NCBI RefSeq assembly: GCF_032854445.1
Contig: NC_088306.1
Location: 12,645,386-12,709,385, forward strand
DNA length: 64,000 nt
Direction: 5' to 3'
DNA from: Liolophura sinensis
Taxonomy: Eukaryota; Mollusca; Polyplacophora; Chitonida; Chitonidae
Shown here one piece after another: positions 1 to 11,980 of the stretch. The notes beneath the pieces were generated by a model that was given only the letters and a program-made list of their open reading frames with translations, was not told the DNA's origin and ran no database searches. The translations under genes were made by a program, and so were the position numbers. How positions within the stretch are numbered: position 1 is the stretch's first letter; the number at the start of each line of letters is the position of its first letter.

Positions 1-71
1 ATATACGATATATGATATTCTTGAGTATTGGTACGGCATAAAACACCAATGAAATCAATAAACTAATAAAC
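1..71 (+). mobile_element. Family-A SINE, 3' end only (cut by window start)
   Basis: Carries the family-A tail (tattcttgagtattggtac, gcataaaacaccaatgaaat) and a loose AT-rich end. The body lies before base 1. Confidence 0.6.
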
Positions 72-1581
72 ATGTTGGGAATGATCATGAAAAATGTATA
101 TATACAATAACCAGTTGTATACCTTGATCCCGATGAGTGCTTGCTGTCATATATAGCTGGATAATCTTCGATACGTTTTTTCTTCTCAGTCTTATTTTTC
201 TGTATTGAGGATTGGAACAGATGTATGTTCAGTTACATAATCACCCAAAGTAATAAATAGTAGATTAAGGTCTCGCTGAGCGTTAACAGAAGGCCTTTCA
301 TTTTCGTCTGCCACTGTGGGGTAAGCATTCAGAGGAGGATGTTAAGCCGCAGTGTTCTTGTAATTCCCCTTATCTTAGCCCAGACCATTACAGCTAAAGG
401 CCGTTGTGGATTAATAGTAATTTGTGAGATTAATAATTCAAGCTTTCGACATACAGGGTTTTAATCAGGCCTGGCGGTGATCGAAGCCCTATACGCGCAG
501 ACAATCGCAGTCGCATCTTGAGCGCACATTAGCACATCAGACTCTGAAAATCCCCCAGATTTTTCACAGCAGCCAATTAGATTAGTGATAACTCCTTCAC
601 TGCTGCCTGTCTTCAAACAGCTTTCGGCATAGGAGTTCCATTCATGTCAACATGTATGCGGCCGTGCACCGAGACTTTGCTCACGTACATGTACTTACAA
701 CCACAATCTCTGGTATCCCGACTATACATGACCAACCTACCAAACAAGACAATTACGCCTGGTGTTCATACCACACCCTATTATATTGTAAATGTATTTT
801 TGCATGCAGGTCTGTACAAAATACAGGTGTACCCTATTTCTTCTAAAATTTGGGACACTTGGTCTGCTCATCTTAGCCAGTGTATATGTACCTTTAGCAG
901 GGATATTGAATGTTTCGAATATTTCTTTTTTCCCACATGGTTACACCATCCAGTGAACAATATTATCATATCTTTACTTTTCCAAAAGGCTGGTAAAGAA
1001 ATGTAATATTCTACTTTCAACACTATATCTGTACCAAATTTTAGAGGAATTAGGGTAGCTTACATTTGTACATGTAGTCTTAAATGTACCTTAGTGTTGG
1101 CCTAAGTGTCTAGTAACAATGGAAGCATATCAATGCTAAACTAAATGTTAAAGTCCTATGCCAGATAATTTAGACGTCATTAAAAAATGAAAGTGAAATA
1201 TATGTCGTGGTTTTCAACATGATTGAATAGTTGGGTTCATTGTAAATTTTGATAGTTCACACAAGGTAAATATGTGCTCCAAAAAATTGATGGAGTGAAG
1301 TAATTTGTCAAGTTAAGCCCAATGGTTCGAAAATGCGTTACCTGCAACTGGTACCCATCTCACACAAGGCCCAGAAATCGGAAAAAGGTGAAGTTGTTCA
1401 TAGCTTTTGCCCAAGCCAGACAAACTCATTAGTCAGCACGTTACAGTATGACAGGTAGGTGTTACATTATCGGACGGTAGGCCTTCACAACTCATCTGGT
1501 AAACTAGGGCTTCTATTTACCCTTACTCTGTCTTTCCAAAAGATTGAACAAGTATGTCTGAGACAAATTGTATGTTACAGT
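72..1581. other. Intronic sequence, no gene seen
   Basis: Presumed intron upstream of CASK exon 'a'. The one long open frame (644-1006) shows no family resemblance. Repeated acatgta motifs occur. Nothing else identified. Confidence 0.5.
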
Positions 1582-2169
1582 AAGGTCTTTTCCTGGTTAC
1601 AGATATAGATTGCAAACCTTATAGAGTGTAAAGGTCTTTTTCTGGTTACAGATATAGATTGCAAACCTTATAGAGTGTAAAGGTCTTTTTCTGGTTACAG
1701 ATATAGATTGCAAACCTTATAGGGTGTTAAGGTCTTTTTCTGGTTACAGATATAGATTGCAAACCTTATAGGGCGTTAAGGTCTTTTTCTGGTTCCAGAT
1801 ATAGATTGCAAACCTTATAGAGTGTAAAGGTCTTTTTCTGGTTCCAGATATAGATTGCAAACCTTATAGAGTGTTAAGGTCTTTCTCTGGTTACAGATAT
1901 AGATTGCAAACCTTATAGGGTGTTAAGGTCTTTTTCTGGTTCCAGATATAGATTGCAAACCTTATAGAGTGTTAAGGTCTTTTTCTGGTTACAGATATAG
2001 ATTGCAAACCTTATAGAGTGTTAAGGTCTTTCTCTGGTTACAGATATAGATTGCAAACCTTATAGGGTGTTAAGGTCTTTTTCTGGTTACAGATATAGAT
2101 TGCAAACCTTATAGAGTGTAAAGGCCTTTTTCTGGTTACAGATATAGATTGCAAACCTAATAGAGCATT
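1582..2169 (+). repeat. 49-bp tandem repeat, 12 copies
   Basis: Unit begins aaggtctttttctggttaca and ends ccttatagagtgta. Copies start every 49 bases from 1582 to 2121 without indels and differ by a few substitutions (tta/ttc, aga/agg, gta/gtt). Each unit contains a pyrimidine-rich stretch followed by cag, like a splice acceptor on the transcribed strand. Confidence 0.95.
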
Positions 2170-2980
2170 AAAAGTTCTGTTTCAGCCCAATAGCTAGTTC
2201 AAGCCATATATGAGCAGACAATCGGTCGGTGTATCAAGTTTTGGGCAGTGCACACGTAATTCAAAATTGGCCCAAAGTAAAGCACCTGAGATAATTGCAT
2301 TTCTAAAATAAATATTTTCACGGGAGCCAGTCTTCCAGTGTTTAGAAAAATCACAGATTTTATGGTATTTTCCGGCTTGTTATGCTATGTCAAAATCTAT
2401 AGGTGTCAGTAGGATTTCTCCCATGTTACAAGGTATGATCAGCTCTCTACTTGTGACATCACATGATCCATATCACACTCTGCAGCTGACTCGTTTGGCC
2501 CAGGTGCAAAAGATTCTTAAAAATGCCTTATGTGCCACGAAAACAACTCACATTCATACAGTTTTTAAATTCCTGGTAGTTCATTTGTCATTAATGACAT
2601 TTTCACTGACGTAGCACTTTAAAGGCGATACCTTTAGATGCACTTCATTTTATTGAGCTCTGGTTTTACATAGTACACAAAACAAGCAAAATAACAAGGG
2701 GGGGTGGGGTTGGGGGGGGGGGGTGAGGGATCTTTGATTCACTATGTGTGTATTAATGACCAAATTACACAATTCATATGACTTTGTCTCTTGGAATTAG
2801 TGATAGGTAAACATGGTAAAAGGTCTTAGGTGGTACATTTATCTTAAAAAAATACTGCATGAATTGAGCTCAAGTTTTACATTATGCAAATTACAAACTC
2901 CATGAGTCATTGTCTTGTGTATTAATGTTAAGGTAAATACTTTGTGTATTTTTTGTATTCATGTGTATCCTACAGGTAGA
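2170..2980. other. Intronic sequence with a G-rich tract
   Basis: No gene recognised. A G-rich run at 2698-2730 (G12 inside gggg-t-gggg spacing) could form a G-quadruplex. Confidence 0.5.
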
Positions 2981-3220
2981 CTGGCCCAGATAGTTCAGTT
3001 AGTTGAATGTCCTCTTCAGGGGCGGTAGATCCAGGGTCAATCCTGGGTTGGTAAGTTTTAACTTCCTCGCTTGGCATTCGGCATTAAGGGGATAGTGCAA
3101 CGACTTGTTGACCTGTATCTGCAACAAGGAGGCACATTACTTGCATTCTAAGTATTCCTTTATCGTCATGTGACCGAAAAATTGTTAAGTACGACATTAA
3201 ACCCCAAGCACTCACTCACT
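2981..3220 (+). mobile_element. Family-B SINE
   Basis: tRNA-related head (cccagatagttcagttagtt; box-B-like gggtcaatcctgg), middle aacttcctcgcttggcattc, and tail attgttaagtacgac followed by attaaaccccaagcactcac. An internal deletion relative to the 42403 and 52336 copies removes part of the middle. Confidence 0.85.
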
Positions 3221-3467
3221 CCTACACATGAACTCTTTCATTATACAACCTTTGCTACCAGTTCAGTTTGTTCTAATCAAGAAGTCACTTGGTTATGGGT
3301 TTTGATGTTCAAAACTATGCCATGGTTATTAAATCTGTGACGTGTGAGGAAGGTTGTGTGCATATGCAGGAGATATTAATTTAATAAAAACATTATAGTG
3401 GGAGACATTATTCAATATCTCTTGTCCATTCAGGCTTCGTGTAAATACGTTTTGGCATTTAGTATAA

Positions 3468-3680
3468 CTGCGGTCGCTGTGAGTTCAAGTCCAGCTCATG
3501 CTGGCTTCCTCTCTGGTCGTACGTGGGAAGGTCCACCAACAACCTGCGGGATGGCCGTGGGTTCCCACTGGGCTCTGCCCTGTTTCCACCCACCATAATG
3601 CTGGCTGTCGTCATATAAGTGAAATATTCTTGAGTACGGCGTAAAACACCGTAATAACACCATCAAACAAATAAAATAAA
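3468..3680 (+). mobile_element. Family-A SINE, 5'-truncated
   Basis: Starts at gcggtcgctgtgagttcaag (box B region) and has the full body (atgctggcttcctctctgg, cataatgctggc) and the tail gaaatattcttgagtacggc. It lies only 105 bp from an opposite-strand copy at 3786-4057. Confidence 0.9.
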
Positions 3681-3785
3681 TTTAATATAACATTGTGATG
3701 AATCATATATTAATTTGCCTTACCTGCCTATATGAGAAGACTCTCAGATTTAGACATCTGAATGCAGCTGTTTTGCAACTAATTA

Positions 3786-4057
3786 TTTGATTTATTTATT
3801 TATTTGATTGTTGTTTTACCGCCGTACTCAAGAAATATTTCACTTATACGACGGCGGCCAGCATTATGGTGGGTGGAAACCGGGCACAGCCCGGGGAAAC
3901 CCACGACCATCCGCAGGTTGCTGGCAGACCTTCCCACTTACGGCCGGAGAGGAAGCCAGCATGAGCTGGACTTGAACTCACAGCGACCGCATTGGTGAGA
4001 GGCTCCTGGGTCATTATGCTGCGCTAGCGCGCTAACCGACTGAGCCACGGAGGCCCC
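3786..4057 (-). mobile_element. Family-A SINE, full length, with 12-bp target duplication
   Basis: Reference copy for family A. Read on the minus strand: a class-II tRNA-like head (cctccgtggctcagtcggtt, with box A), a long variable arm, box B (gagttcaagtcc), a conserved body, and an (aaat)n tail. Flanking direct repeats tgcaactaatta at 3774-3785 and 4058-4069 are perfect, so both ends are known. Confidence 0.95.
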
Positions 4058-4069
4058 TGCAACTAATTA

Positions 4070-5290
4070 GGCAAGATTCACACACATTGTGCAGCTTTAG
4101 ATATCAAGAGATTTCATGAAACTGAGGTGCTTGTTTAATTATCATCACTTTTATTTTTGTGCTTCTATGGTTTTTTTTTTTGGTTTTTTTTTTTCTACAC
4201 CTGTTGTCTGTCTCACATCTGTGTTCAATTGTGTAGGATTTTTACCTTAGGTTTTTGTCTTTCTAAATCATTCATCAGCAAATTATTCCGGGCGTTAATT
4301 ATTTTGAGTACAATTTTGTTTCATAGGCTGCAGGAAAAATAGCTTTTCACTGACATCACTTACCACAGTGTAACCTTAGTTTACAGCCTGAGATACATGT
4401 ATGCGTCAGCTCCTATGCATCATGTTTATACCCTTCACACTTAATGACATTGTAGCAGAGAAAATTTAATGTGTCATATACTGTGATTTGACACTTACTG
4501 AGATTGTGTTAATAGATGTCTGTGTTTAATCATGGTGTCATATCTTCATTTGCCTGATTCTGTTATCAAGGTTGTAATCCTTATAGCCATGCAGAAGAAA
4601 GAGCCAGGCTGTGATCATTAAATATAAAGCACACCAAGCTATCACATGATTGTCATGTTAAATATTTATATTTCGCACTACACGTTTATGCTTTGTGAAC
4701 AGTATCACCTATAGCTCATTACCACTGAGAGGTTGAAGTGTTTGTTTGGAATACTCCAGAGTTTTAATACATGTAGATGTATACTGATGATCAGCTAGAT
4801 TTTAATACTTTGTATTTAGCATTGGCTGTGAAAGCTATATTTTGTATACCTACTTAGCTTAGACATATTTAAGGGAAACTACAAACTCTCCAGATGGTAC
4901 ATCTTACCTGGACTTACCTGGATTTGTACAAAGACTTCGCTGTCCCGCTGACTTACATGGACATGTAATAACAAGGAGCTATTTCAGTTTGACAGGTAAA
5001 TTAAATATGTCCCTATTGGAGTTGTCTGCCTGTGTACGTATTTTCCGGCCCATTGATTAGTGAATGTTTACTGGACACATTTGGACAGTTATATGGGCCA
5101 TGATTAACTCTTGTATCCTACGACATATTTTTCTTAAACCCACACATATTGTGCTAAATAACCTGAAGTGATGTTTAATCACTTTTTCATATTTTGATTT
5201 TTTTAGTAGTACTTGTTTGCACTTACCCACACATCTGAATATATGTGTATCTTGGGTATGATGTGGCCATAGGGTTCTCAAACTTTCACA
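4070..5290. other. Intronic sequence, no gene seen
   Basis: AT-rich. T-runs at about 4170-4195. No recognisable coding or repeat structure. Confidence 0.5.
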
Positions 5291-5376
5291 GGATCCTCTG
5301 TGGCTGAGTGGTCTAAGGTGCTCGCAGATTGCTGTAACCTCTCACCAGTGAGGTCAAGGCTAGAATACAGCTCATG
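5291..5376 (+). mobile_element. SINE head fragment (family D, tRNA-Leu/Ser-like)
   Basis: cctctgtggctgagtggtct resembles a class-II tRNA box A, and gaggtcaaggctagaataca is a decayed box B. The body is missing. Related to the outer element at 8570-8997. Confidence 0.5.
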
Positions 5377-8300
5377 TTATATTTTCCCTGGCTTTAAGTG
5401 CTTAAGCACGCGTCATTGAAGCTTGTCGATTAGCATGACATGGGTTTACTCCAGGCTCCGATTGCTTCTCGTTTTATATAGTCAAGTGATTTTGTCTTCA
5501 AGCATTCCAGAAGTAAATTTACTGGTACTGATACATGTATGGTTCAAGTGCAAATCTGTGCATCACCATAGACTTCCCATGTGCTGGTACACATGTACTC
5601 GTATGTATTGATGTAGTCATTTTATATTCTCTGCCCACAGTGTTATAACGCACATGTAATTGTACATTTGTGAACTTGTATAAGGTAGTCTTACAGCAGT
5701 ATTTTGGGGGTCGAAGCGAAGTGAGGTGGTGAAAATTGTCACCGATTTACCAAAGTAGTTCCAGTTTTTAGAGAGTAATAGCTGCCATGATGTGTTTTTG
5801 CATCTCGGTAAGGACGAATCTTGACTAAATTTATTTTTTCGAGAAATGCTAGAATTTCTTTCTTGGGGAGGCAAACATTGCCGACCACAAACCCACTGCA
5901 CCGCTCCGATTTGCAGAAATTAAGTTCAGTATTACAGGATTGATCTCGGATTGGGAACGAAATTCATCTCATCCACTGTGTTACAGTATTTTCGTCTTCA
6001 ATCCATGAATGTAGGTTCTAAAAATCATTCAAAACCCAGTGTTTCACAGCCGATAACACAATTGCATTGGACCTACCGTTTAATAGCACTCTAAGTCTGT
6101 GTGGCTCAGTAGGCCCACTGCTCAGTACATCAGTGCATCTTTCGTGCGACTAATGCCTTATACCCTGAATTGCACTGCGCAATAACCAGACCCCTTTTAA
6201 ACCCATGGGCTCTAGTTGATCATATAGTTGTGATTGAAGCCGTTACCATGGAGACTTTGAGATTATGATATTACAGTGTACTTTCATTTACCTGTAATTA
6301 AATAATGTCATGCCGGATGGTACTGGGGAACAGTTATCTGTATATGATGAGTCTGTGTAGGGGTTATACATATACATAAGTACAGTATTGTTGTAAATAT
6401 AAATCACTGCCTTAATGAAAATCTGTGAGATATGATACATGTATAGAACTTGCATAAGCGTGATAAACTTTTTGCAAGGTATCACAGCTATGCAGATTTG
6501 CACATGTTAGGGAGGTCTTGCCAAAGTCTTCACAAAAAGTTAGTTTCACGAAAACAGAACATTTTCCCATGCCTTAATAGATGTGTTTATTGTGTCCCTC
6601 ATAATTTTTAATAACTGGAACATCATTGAAGGGCACGTCAGATTGGAGATGGGGGAAAAACGAAAACCAATTGCCCATATCCTAAAAATGTAGTCTGCAA
6701 GATTATCCATGTAATTATCAAGTTGATATTAAATTATTGGCATTATTGTAGTTTCACTTAAATTTCCCAGATCAGTAATAAATTCTATAATTTGATATAT
6801 GTGTACATATTGTCTTACATTATTACAGTGTAAATGTCATACCCAAGAGTTGTATACCACTTCTAAATTGAGCTTGATCACCCTTCAAGCCCCACTTCTT
6901 GTGGATGGAAGAAGCCAAAAAAAAAAAAAAAGAAATAAACACAAGCTGAAGGCTGTTATTGACCTGACCTACAGAAAAAGTTCATGGAGACAAAGTCTAT
7001 CAAAGGAGCTCATTTATTTAAGTGAATTATCCAGTTCTTGTAAGGTTTTTGTCATTCTCTTGGCCAAGTTAACTATAGGCTTCTCATACTTCTGTGTTGC
7101 ATACAACCAATTTGTTTGTCTTTAAGGAGTATACAGGTGAAGGCGAGTTGCCAGGCAGTTTTGACTACAGAAACCTTATTATAGTGTATAGTCTCCAATG
7201 ATTCATTTAGCTAGTTGTGTACAAGGCTTTTTGTACTATATTATAGGGCACATGGCATATGGACCAGCTCAGAAGCAGGACGGTTCAGGCTATAAAGTGA
7301 CCTCTGTATTATACATGTAGGCATCTCAGTGTGTGCCATTAGCTTGCTTGTGGTGGTGCCATGGGAATGGTAGCATATTGGTTACACTTGGCTGGTCACG
7401 ATATCATCCGACCACAGGGGTATACATGTAAACTCTACACTCTCTGCAGGGAATTATATGCACTGTAGTGATATGATAGTAGATCTTCAGGTAATTGTCA
7501 GGCTGTCTCCTGGTGGCAGGTAAATGCTGCCACTGGGAACACAATCTTTTAATTGGGTTGGTACTTTGTAAGTGTGTGTTTGTACAATGGCAGTTTTACA
7601 TAGTATATGCTCACATAATTTCATTTTTGCTGTAAAATTAAATGCTACAGTTTTACAGACAGATAAGATCCTCAGTATAGTGTATATTCATTTTTTAGCT
7701 CATCGGTATAAGGCACAGGTGTAGCTTATGTCATACCCTTAGTGTCGGCTTCCAATAATAGAAAGCAATGTTATTTAACAAAATGTTAGGAGCCGTGTCT
7801 TAAAAAGTATTGCAGGTCTGGGTGGCACAATAGGAGTGGGGGGGGGGGGGGGGGGGGGGCGGGAATTCCATCGTTGGTTGGGTGTGTGCATATTAAGTAC
7901 CGTAAATTACTGAATTCCTGAGTTAATGTATTGTGCATAAGAATCAATGTTAAACGAAGTGTTAGGGGGTGGTATCTCAAAAAGTACTGCATATATTGAA
8001 CTGAAGGTTTACATGCATATTAAATCACATTGATGCAAGGGGAATGTTCCATCGCTGATGTTCTGTGAGCATATTAAATACTGCAAATAACCATTCACAA
8101 TTTCAATTCTTTGTCCATTGAGCTGAATTTTTGCATTCATATGTCTCCACACAGGCGAGCTCTTTGATACCCTTGCTACCAAGTCAAAGTTAAAACAGAT
8201 TCGATATTTTCTAGGTCAGCTGTGCAATAGAAGATGATTTCATTTCAGCTGTGTTACAGTTGACTGTATGTATATGTATATTGTAAATATGGCTTTTTTT

Positions 8301-8569
8301 TGCATATTTGCTCTGTATGCAAATTTGTGTAGCATTATTGCTTAATGTTTTCTCTTATTATAGCTTATTATATATTATTATATTATATTATATTATATTA
8401 TATTATATTATATAGCCATGTATACTTGTTTCAGTGAACATTTAATAAGTGTGTAGGGATGTGATGTTCTGGAAGCTGGCTCGCTCTGCTGAACAAAATG
8501 GAATTCAATGAGAGTTGTTCTTATACCGGAGTCTTAAAATTGAATTGTAGGTTAATGAAGTGCTGACTC
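5377..8569. other. Intronic sequence with short simple repeats
   Basis: No gene recognised. Contains an A14 run at 6918-6931, a 22-base G run at 7838-7859 and an AT-rich (tatta)n microsatellite at about 8366-8415. The open frames here are short and family-free. Confidence 0.5.
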
Positions 8570-8997
8570 ACTGCATTCAGGCCATCACCACTGAGGTCAC
8601 ATGTTTGATTTCTTTATTTATTTAATTGGTGTTTATACCATACTCTGGCAGCCAGTATTATGGTGGGGCAGAACGGGGGCAGAGCCGAGGTAAAACCCAT
8701 GACCATCTCAGATTCCTGGCTGACTTTCCAACATACACTGTACATGTATGAATCGGAACTTGAACTGGACTTGAACTCACAATCAAATGTTTGAATCCAG
8801 CTCTCTCCATTTGTGACTTTAAGTTGGGAGATATGTGAGGTACCTGATGAATGTCTGGGGTTTTTTTTGCTGGCATTCCAGTTTCCTCCCCCACATAAAA
8901 CTGACTGCCATTGTGTGAGTTCAAAATTCTTGAGTAAGACATTAAGCAAACAATCAAATAAATAAACCTATAAATAAATAAATAAATAAATAAAGAT
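8570..8997 (+). mobile_element. Older family-D SINE split by a family-A insertion
   Basis: The outer element is readable on both sides of 8609-8786: a head with gaggtcacatgtttga on the left and tgaatccagctctctcc on the right, which rejoin into a box-B-like sequence. A body (ttcctcccccacataaaact) and tail (caaataaat repeats to 8997) follow. Confidence 0.65.
8609..8786 (-). mobile_element. Family-A SINE inserted into an older SINE
   Basis: Minus-strand family-A copy, diverged and 5'-truncated. The flanking 8-bp direct repeat atgtttga (8601-8608 and 8787-8794) marks insertion inside the box B of the outer SINE. Confidence 0.75.
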
Positions 8998-9182
8998 GTA
9001 TTGTCAAAAATTTAACCAGTCAACACACAGACAGCATGACTTGTTGAGCTACTAGTCACAATGAAAATGACTATCAATACTTTTTGGGGATTAAAAGAGA
9101 GAAGAATAAAGTGTATAATCAGATTAATATAGAGTAAACTATTATGAATAAATTGTGATGTATGTTTTGGTTGTGTTGACAG

Positions 9183-9301
9183 CAGTGTCTGAGGTTCTAG
9201 ACAGCCTAGATGAGATACAATTCCTGACCAACACCTCAGAGGACGATCGGGACTTCCTGGAGGCAGTATTCCAGGACCACACACTCGCAGCTCTGCTAGA
9301 G
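9183..9301 (+). CDS. CASK: CASK/Lin-2 exon 'a': first part of the N-terminal L27 domain
   Basis: Internal coding exon of a CASK (Lin-2) membrane-associated guanylate kinase scaffold. The translation [20 protein letters not shown] followed by [20 protein letters not shown] matches the start of the first L27 domain of animal CASK, about 60% identical by eye to my recollection of the vertebrate protein. In the family this domain pairs with the L27 of Dlg/SAP97 at cell junctions and synapses. The exon is preceded by a pyrimidine/T-rich acceptor ending gttgacag and followed by donor gtcagt. The first Ala codon is split (its G comes from the previous exon, phase 1), and the exon ends on a codon boundary (phase 0), as the next exon requires. 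The open frame extends 5' into the intron to an ATG at 9155, but those residues are not family-like and I exclude them. The preceding kinase-domain exons are not in the window. Confidence 0.93.
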
Positions 9302-9650
9302 GTCAGTATATATCCACTATACTTCATCTTCAGAATGGCGACTCGAGGGTTTTAGTTCTGTTTGCCAGTATGTTTGAAAGCTTACCTTTATTCTAAACCG
9401 GAGGTGAACATTCATAAACATTTACATGGGGGTTTTTGAGACTTGCTCGTGGCATGAGATACTTTCCTTTGTGACTTATTTGTGGTTACAGGTTCTTAAA
9501 AGGACAGTATAATAGTGATTATTAAGGACTTCTGCATAAGGGCACTTTTATTGTGCTGGAGTATACACTAAATGGGCACTTTAGTATGGAGTTTTCCCTT
9601 CGCCCGCATATCTACTACTTATACTGGTGGAAAGACATGAAATGTGGACG

Positions 9651-9906
9651 TTCTCATGGCCATGATTGCCCGTTCTCATTGCCATGATTGCCCATTCTCA
9701 TTACCATGATTGCCCGTTCTCATTGCCATGATTGCCCATTCTCATTACCATGATTGCCCGTTCTCATTGCCATGATTGCCCATTCTCATTACCATGATTG
9801 CCCAGAATCATGGTCATGATTGCCCATTCTCATTGCCATGATTGCCCGTTCTCATTGCCATGATTGCCCGTTCTCATTGCCATGATTGCCCAGAATCATG
9901 GTCATG
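9651..9906 (+). repeat. 22-bp tandem repeat, about 11.6 copies
   Basis: Unit ttctcattgccatgattgcc plus cg or ca, starting 350 bp after exon 'a'. Variant units carrying aatcatggtcatgatt, a near-palindrome, occur at about 9803 and 9893, suggesting a higher-order period. Confidence 0.93.
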
Positions 9907-10714
9907 CAGTCAATAATCTTGAAGAGATCTACTATACTATATATACTTCATATACATGTACATTTACATATACATGTATTAATCCCAGCTTTGATGGCAA
10001 TTTTAAATTGTTTTATTATAAATCATAAATTATTTATGATTTGTAAGAAAACAATCAGTATATGCAAACTTGTTACACACAGTGACATGTAAGTCAATAT
10101 TCCTTGAGTATCTGTGCATGCAGTAAGCAATACATGCAAACATCTGCTAAGTAATCATATCCTCACACAGTTGATATGAATTATGTTTTGTCTTTGTGAG
10201 TGTACTGAGTACATGTACTGCTATATAGTTCCTGTTTTGATGGCAGATCAGGGCTGTATTGGTAAATAAGGTTATTTGATTACTGTGACATATATTTGAC
10301 TTCATGAGGCAGTAAGTTGTGGAATATTGGATCAGGTATACTGCCCAGTATTTCCAAGCTGGTATTCTGCGCCTCCTGAGGAAGGCTCTCAGCAAAGGTC
10401 AATCACAACGTATTCATTACATGTGATACCATATACATATATAGCAGATAGGTTTATTAATGCCATTTAAGATATACAGGGAACAGCTCTTGAGTGGTTT
10501 GTGGATATTGGCTTAAAAATATTGAAGTATAATGCTGATATTGCTGTTGTACGTGGTTAAACACATGTAGATATTGCTTAAAATCAGTTCTATATACAGT
10601 AACCGGGTTAGCTGACCATGTGTATTCAGATGAAATATGTATTTGGACACTTTCAGAAGGTTATCATGTGATGCCATATGTTTACAGTGTAGATTACCTA
10701 ATTCTAAATTTTGA

Positions 10715-11078
10715 GTGAATGAGTGCTTGGGGTTTAACGTCGTACTCAACAATTTTTCAGTCATATGACGACGAAGGAATCCTTAGGGTGCATGTACGTG
10801 AAATGTGCCTCCTTGTTGCAAGACGGATTTCCACCGCTCTTTTATTTAGTGCTGCTTCACTGAGACGACTTACCGAAGGCAAGTAAGCAGGCCCCCCCCC
10901 GAGCCATTATACTGATACGGGTCAACCAGTCGTTGCACTATCCCCTTCATGCTGAACACCAAGCGAGGAAGTTTCAACTTCCTCTTTTAAAGTCTTAGGT
11001 GTGACTCGATCAAGGATTGATCCTGGATCTCCCGGTCCCGAAGCGGATGCTCTACCAACTGTGCTATCCGGGCTGGTG
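10715..11078 (-). mobile_element. Family-B SINE, full length, with 10-bp target duplication
   Basis: Reference copy for family B. Minus-strand head cccggatagcacagttggta (box A), box B ggatcaatccttgatc, a body with gaggaagttgaaac, and tail cgacgttaaaccccaagcac. Direct repeats taaattttga at 10705-10714 and 11079-11088 flank it exactly. Confidence 0.93.
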
Positions 11079-11088
11079 TAAATTTTGA

Positions 11089-11980
11089 AGGCCTACATTT
11101 ATACATATATAATGGTATCTATCCCCTATCAGCTTTCCATTAGGAAGATCAGAACTGCAAAGCATACAGGTTAATTTATAGGTAACAGATGGCATTTATA
11201 TCCTATATAGGATAAAGCGTCCAGCATCGGTTAAACCCTTAGCCTAACTGAAATAAATGAATGTGAATGATTACTTTATGAAAAGTCCTTGAAATCATTT
11301 GGGTCATCAGATGGTTTTTTTTTAATATAACAATGTATTCTAAACTATTTTACAGTAGCTCAGATATTTAATTACAACAAAAAATTTATTGTCACATTTT
11401 GCAAAGTTTGTAGCCATTTAGTTACAAAGTGATTAATTGATTAATTTAATTGAAGTTGCAAAAGGTTGATTGTCAGAGAAGCAAACTGGTGTACTTCTAG
11501 TAACCTATATGCTCTTACGTTTGTGAAGATGTTCATAGAAATAAGATATGAGCAAAGCATGCTTAATTAAAGAAAACTTGCTAAACTTCATGTTGTATGA
11601 TCAAAAAAACAAAAACAAAAAAATTTGGTAATATTGCTTATTGATTAAGCAGATCAAATTATCACATCTTTGTGCCATTAATTTTCTGAGAGCACGGGTT
11701 GGCTTTTTGCATAATGGCTGGCAGTATAAGCTCTTTAGTATCTCTAGCTCTCTGGGTGTCAAATCTGCGAAGCTGCAAACCTTCTGTGTGAGGTAAGGTA
11801 TTTTGATCGTCAACACATATACTTAAGCTAAAAGACGCTCTGTGTGTCACCCATAAGAGGATTAAATTGTCATCAGAAGAACTTAATCTCCTATAGCGCT
11901 TCCTGCGGGTACCCTGGATTGAGGTGCGTCATGGGCCCTGTGGCGGTAGCCGGTCGATCCATACAAGTTACATACACCAA
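11089..11980. other. Intronic sequence, no gene seen
   Basis: AT-rich. The last 100 bp before the 57-bp array is GC-richer and may hold decayed repeat units (catacaagttacatacacca at 11960-11979). Confidence 0.5.

Noticed and set aside
3980-4057. tRNA-Leu/Ser gene in the family-A head
   Set aside because: It is part of a full-length SINE with target-site duplications and recurs many times.
8614-8957. Two overlapping minus ORFs (111 and 99 codons) as genes
   Set aside because: They lie over the nested SINE pair and translate SINE sequence.
9155-9355. 66-codon ORF around CASK exon 'a' as a separate small gene
   Set aside because: Only 9183-9301 is family-like. The ends are intron read-through past a proper acceptor and donor.
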